Shown: in pieces, positions 61,903-64,000 of the stretch
Numbering within the stretch: position 1 is the first letter of the stretch
Layout: each line of letters opens with the position of its first letter
DNA from: Peteryoungia rhizophila
Lineage (GTDB): Bacteria; Pseudomonadota; Alphaproteobacteria; Rhizobiales; Rhizobiaceae
Reading direction: 5' to 3'
Assembly: GCF_004912145.1 (NCBI RefSeq)
Contig: NZ_STGT01000005.1
Location: forward strand, 310,001-374,000
DNA length: 64,000 bases
The notes under the pieces: generated by a model
Database searches by the model: none
What the model was told of the DNA's origin: nothing
Seen by the model: the letters and a program-made list of their open reading frames with translations, nothing else
Program-made: the position numbers and the translations under genes

Positions 61903-63114
61903 TCAGACTGCTTTGTTCTTGTTGTAAACGTCGAAGAAGACAGCAGCCAAAAGCACGAGGCCCTTGATGAGCTGCTGGTAGTCGATGCCGATACCCATGA
62001 TCGACATGCCGTTGTTCATGACACCCATGATGAAGGCGCCGATGACTGCACCGGTGATCTTGCCAACGCCGCCGGACGCCGAGGCACCGCCGATGAAGCA
62101 GGCCGCGATGACGTCGAGTTCGAAGCCGACGCCGGCCTTCGGGGTCGCCGAATTGAGGCGGGCAGCGATGATCATGCCGGCGAGAGCCGCAAGCACGCCC
62201 ATATTGACGAAGGCATAGAAGGTCAGCCGCTCGGTGTTGATACCGGAAAGCTTCGCTGCCTTCTCGTTGCCGCCAAGGGCATAGATGCGGCGACCGATGG
62301 TGGTGCGCGTAGTCACGAAGGAATAGAGCGCGATCAGGATGCCCATGACGACGAGCACGTTCGGCAGGCCGCGATAGGTCGCCAGCTGATAGCCGAGGAA
62401 GATCGCGACAACGCTGATAATGGCCATCTGCACGGCAAAGAAGACGAAGGGTTCGTTTTCGGTGCCATGCTCTTCGTTGAGACGGCGGTTCTTCATGCCG
62501 TTGAAGATCGCGAGCGCCACAAGCAGCACGATCACGATAATCGCGACATGGTTGGCGATGCCGGTGGTCGCGACGTCTGTCAGCGGCAGGAAATCCGGGA
62601 TAAAGCCGGTCGACAGCAGCGTGAATTCCTTCGGGAAGGGTCCAATCGGCCGTCCGCCCAGAACGACATAGGTCAGGCCACGGAACACGAGCATGCCTGC
62701 AAGCGTCACGATGAAGGATGGGATCTTCTGATAGGCGACCCAGTATCCCTGGGCTGCCCCCATGATACCGCCCAGCACGAGACACAGCGGTACCACCAGC
62801 GAGAAATGCCAGCCCCATTTCACCAGCATGATCGCCGATATGCCGCCGATGAAGGCGACGATCGAGCCGACCGAGAGGTCGATGTGCCCGGCCACGATGA
62901 TCAGCAACATGCCGAGCGCCATGATGACGATGAACGAGTTCTGCAGCACCAGATTGGTGATGTTGACCGGACGGAAGAGAACGCCGTTGGTCAGGAACTG
63001 GAACAGCAACATGATGACGACGAGCGCGAGCAACAGACCGTATTCGCGGATGTTGTTACGCAGATAGTCGCCTACGGAGACCTTGGGGGTTTCGGTTCTT
63101 GTGTCGATGGCCAT
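61903..63114 (-). CDS. gguB: multiple-sugar ABC transporter permease
   Basis: A 403-residue inner-membrane permease of the RbsC/XylH group with ten or so helices. Visible features are HIDLSVGSIVAFIGG, the typical sugar-permease motif, AGMLVFRGLTYVVLGG, and ALGGNEKAAKLSGIN, the coupling-loop segment. It would work with GguA and with the periplasmic binding protein ChvE, expected upstream beyond the window. Its start codon overlaps the gguA stop. Confidence 0.92.
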   Translation of the reverse strand: MAIDTRTETPKVSVGDYLRNNIREYGLLLALVVIMLLFQFLTNGVLFRPVNITNLVLQNSFIVIMALGMLLIIVAGHIDLSVGSIVAFIGGISAIMLVKWGWHFSLVVPLCLVLGGIMGAAQGYWVAYQKIPSFIVTLAGMLVFRGLTYVVLGGRPIGPFPKEFTLLSTGFIPDFLPLTDVATTGIANHVAIIVIVLLVALAIFNGMKNRRLNEEHGTENEPFVFFAVQMAIISVVAIFLGYQLATYRGLPNVLVVMGILIALYSFVTTRTTIGRRIYALGGNEKAAKLSGINTERLTFYAFVNMGVLAALAGMIIAARLNSATPKAGVGFELDVIAACFIGGASASGGVGKITGAVIGAFIMGVMNNGMSIMGIGIDYQQLIKGLVLLAAVFFDVYNKNKAV

Positions 63115-64000
63115 TAGTGTTTCTCCCCAGAGCGCATGATGGCACGCATGATGGACTCTTGGCTTGCTTCTTCCTTGGACAGTTCCGCGACGATGCGTCC
63201 TTCGTTCATGACGTAGATGCGATCGCAGGTGCCGAGCAGTTCAGGCATTTCCGACGAGATCATCAGAATGCCCTTACCTTCGGCGGCAAGCTGGTTGATG
63301 ATGGTGTAGATTTCGAACTTCGCCCCGACGTCGATGCCGCGCGTCGGCTCGTCGAGGATCAGGATTTCAGGGTTCGTGAACAGCCACTTCGACAGCACGA
63401 CCTTCTGCTGGTTGCCGCCGGAAAGGTTCACGGCCTCCTGATAGATCGAATGCGACCGGATCCTGAGCTTCTGCCGATAGTCCGCAGCAACCTTGGCTTC
63501 CTTGCGGTCGTCGATGATGGTGCCACTGGACACGCCATTGAGATTGGCGAGCGTTGTGTTTTCCTTGATGTTGTTCTGCAGCACGAGACCGAGATGCTTG
63601 CGGTCTTCAGTGACATAGGCAAGACCGGCATTGATCGCCTTCGGGATCGTCGAGACATCGACCGGCTTGCCGTGCATCAGCACGTCGCCCGTGATCTTGT
63701 GTCCCCAGGACTTGCCGAAAAGGCTCATCGCCGTCTCGGTGCGTCCGGCACCCATGAGGCCGGCAATACCAACAACTTCACCGGCACGGACATTGAACGC
63801 GACATCATGCAGGAACTGGCGATCGCGGTGGTTCTGATGGAAGACGTTCCAGTTCTTCACCTCGAGCAGCATATCGCCGATCTTCGGCTGACGCTTCGGG
63901 TAGCGGTCTTCCATGTCGCGACCGACCATGCCCTTGATGATCCGGTCTTCCGAGATCTCCTGGGTGTGACAGTCGAGCGTTTCGACCGTGCCGCCGTCAC
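63114..64000 (-). CDS. gguA: multiple-sugar ABC transporter ATP-binding protein, C-terminal part
   Basis: The frame is open to the right edge, so this is the C-terminal half of a double-cassette sugar ATPase (MmsA/XylG type), 295 residues visible. The second cassette has a degenerate Walker A (IAGLMGAGRTETA), the signature LSGGNQQKVVLS and Walker B ILILDEPTRGIDVG, as usual for the family. The first cassette and the start codon are outside. It heads the visible part of the operon that runs down to dgoA. Confidence 0.92.
   Translation of the reverse strand, partial: DGGTVETLDCHTQEISEDRIIKGMVGRDMEDRYPKRQPKIGDMLLEVKNWNVFHQNHRDRQFLHDVAFNVRAGEVVGIAGLMGAGRTETAMSLFGKSWGHKITGDVLMHGKPVDVSTIPKAINAGLAYVTEDRKHLGLVLQNNIKENTTLANLNGVSSGTIIDDRKEAKVAADYRQKLRIRSHSIYQEAVNLSGGNQQKVVLSKWLFTNPEILILDEPTRGIDVGAKFEIYTIINQLAAEGKGILMISSEMPELLGTCDRIYVMNEGRIVAELSKEEASQESIMRAIMRSGEKH

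Noticed and set aside
61858-63117. 419-codon plus-strand frame opposite gguB
   Set aside because: Extremely Asp/His/Glu-rich, the reverse image of a hydrophobic permease gene.

Overview
The window reads as an ordinary chromosomal segment of a high-GC alphaproteobacterium in the Rhizobiales, most likely family Rhizobiaceae (Rhizobium/Agrobacterium/Ensifer-like). The support is a two-gene ggu sugar transporter with gguC, a second RpoH-type sigma factor behind a perfect EcfG (general stress) promoter, a SAM-II riboswitch in front of metA, a thiCOSGE operon behind a TPP riboswitch, split leu genes, a CtrA-type site before ftsK, and rhizobial-style intergenic palindromes. I saw no phage, transposase, CRISPR array or plasmid replication gene.

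Layout. 1-5.5 kb: end of an M48 protease, rpoH2, leuB, a serine/threonine dehydratase and leuD. 5.6-8.0 kb: a CitE-like lyase and a DUF1737 protein, then a 1.3-kb gene-free stretch of palindromic repeats and a hairpin-rich region, ending in the SAM-II riboswitch. 8.0-16.5 kb: metA, a CoxE-like VWA protein, galM, tRNA-Gly, a prolyl-tRNA editing protein, a thioredoxin-TPR protein, a LON-domain protein, a Trm112 protein, a Ubi-type monooxygenase and tesB. 16.5-25 kb: glnK-amtB with a sigma-54 promoter, ftsK, lolA-like, xthA, a cyclic-nucleotide-binding protein, an OmpR-type regulator and an L,D-transpeptidase. 25-31.6 kb: an aldo/keto reductase, an amino-acid ABC binding protein and permease, ppk2, leuC and a DMT transporter. 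31.6-37 kb: the translation/SRP cluster ffh, chorismate mutase, rpsP, rimM, trmD, rplS, interrupted by a TSUP gene on the other strand. 37-48 kb: a Tat-exported metallo-hydrolase, thiCOSGE, then dapF-mtaB-ftsY-yciB-DUF2585. 48-54.8 kb: ccmABCDG against acnA and a DUF1223 protein.

55-64 kb is one long minus-strand operon for sugar import and oxidative breakdown: gguA and gguB (transporter), gguC, an IlvD/Edd sugar-acid dehydratase, a galactose/arabinose 1-dehydrogenase, a ketoglutarate-semialdehyde dehydrogenase, dgoK and dgoA. Read together, D-galactose would go through the De Ley-Doudoroff route to pyruvate and triose phosphate, and L-arabinose through the non-phosphorylating route to 2-oxoglutarate. 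One step, 2-keto-3-deoxy-L-arabonate dehydration, has no classical enzyme here; GguC is the best candidate.

Most starts were trimmed to internal ATG/GTG codons on the basis of ribosome-binding sites and family N-termini. Database searches were not possible, so family names come from recognising motifs and overall sequence character.
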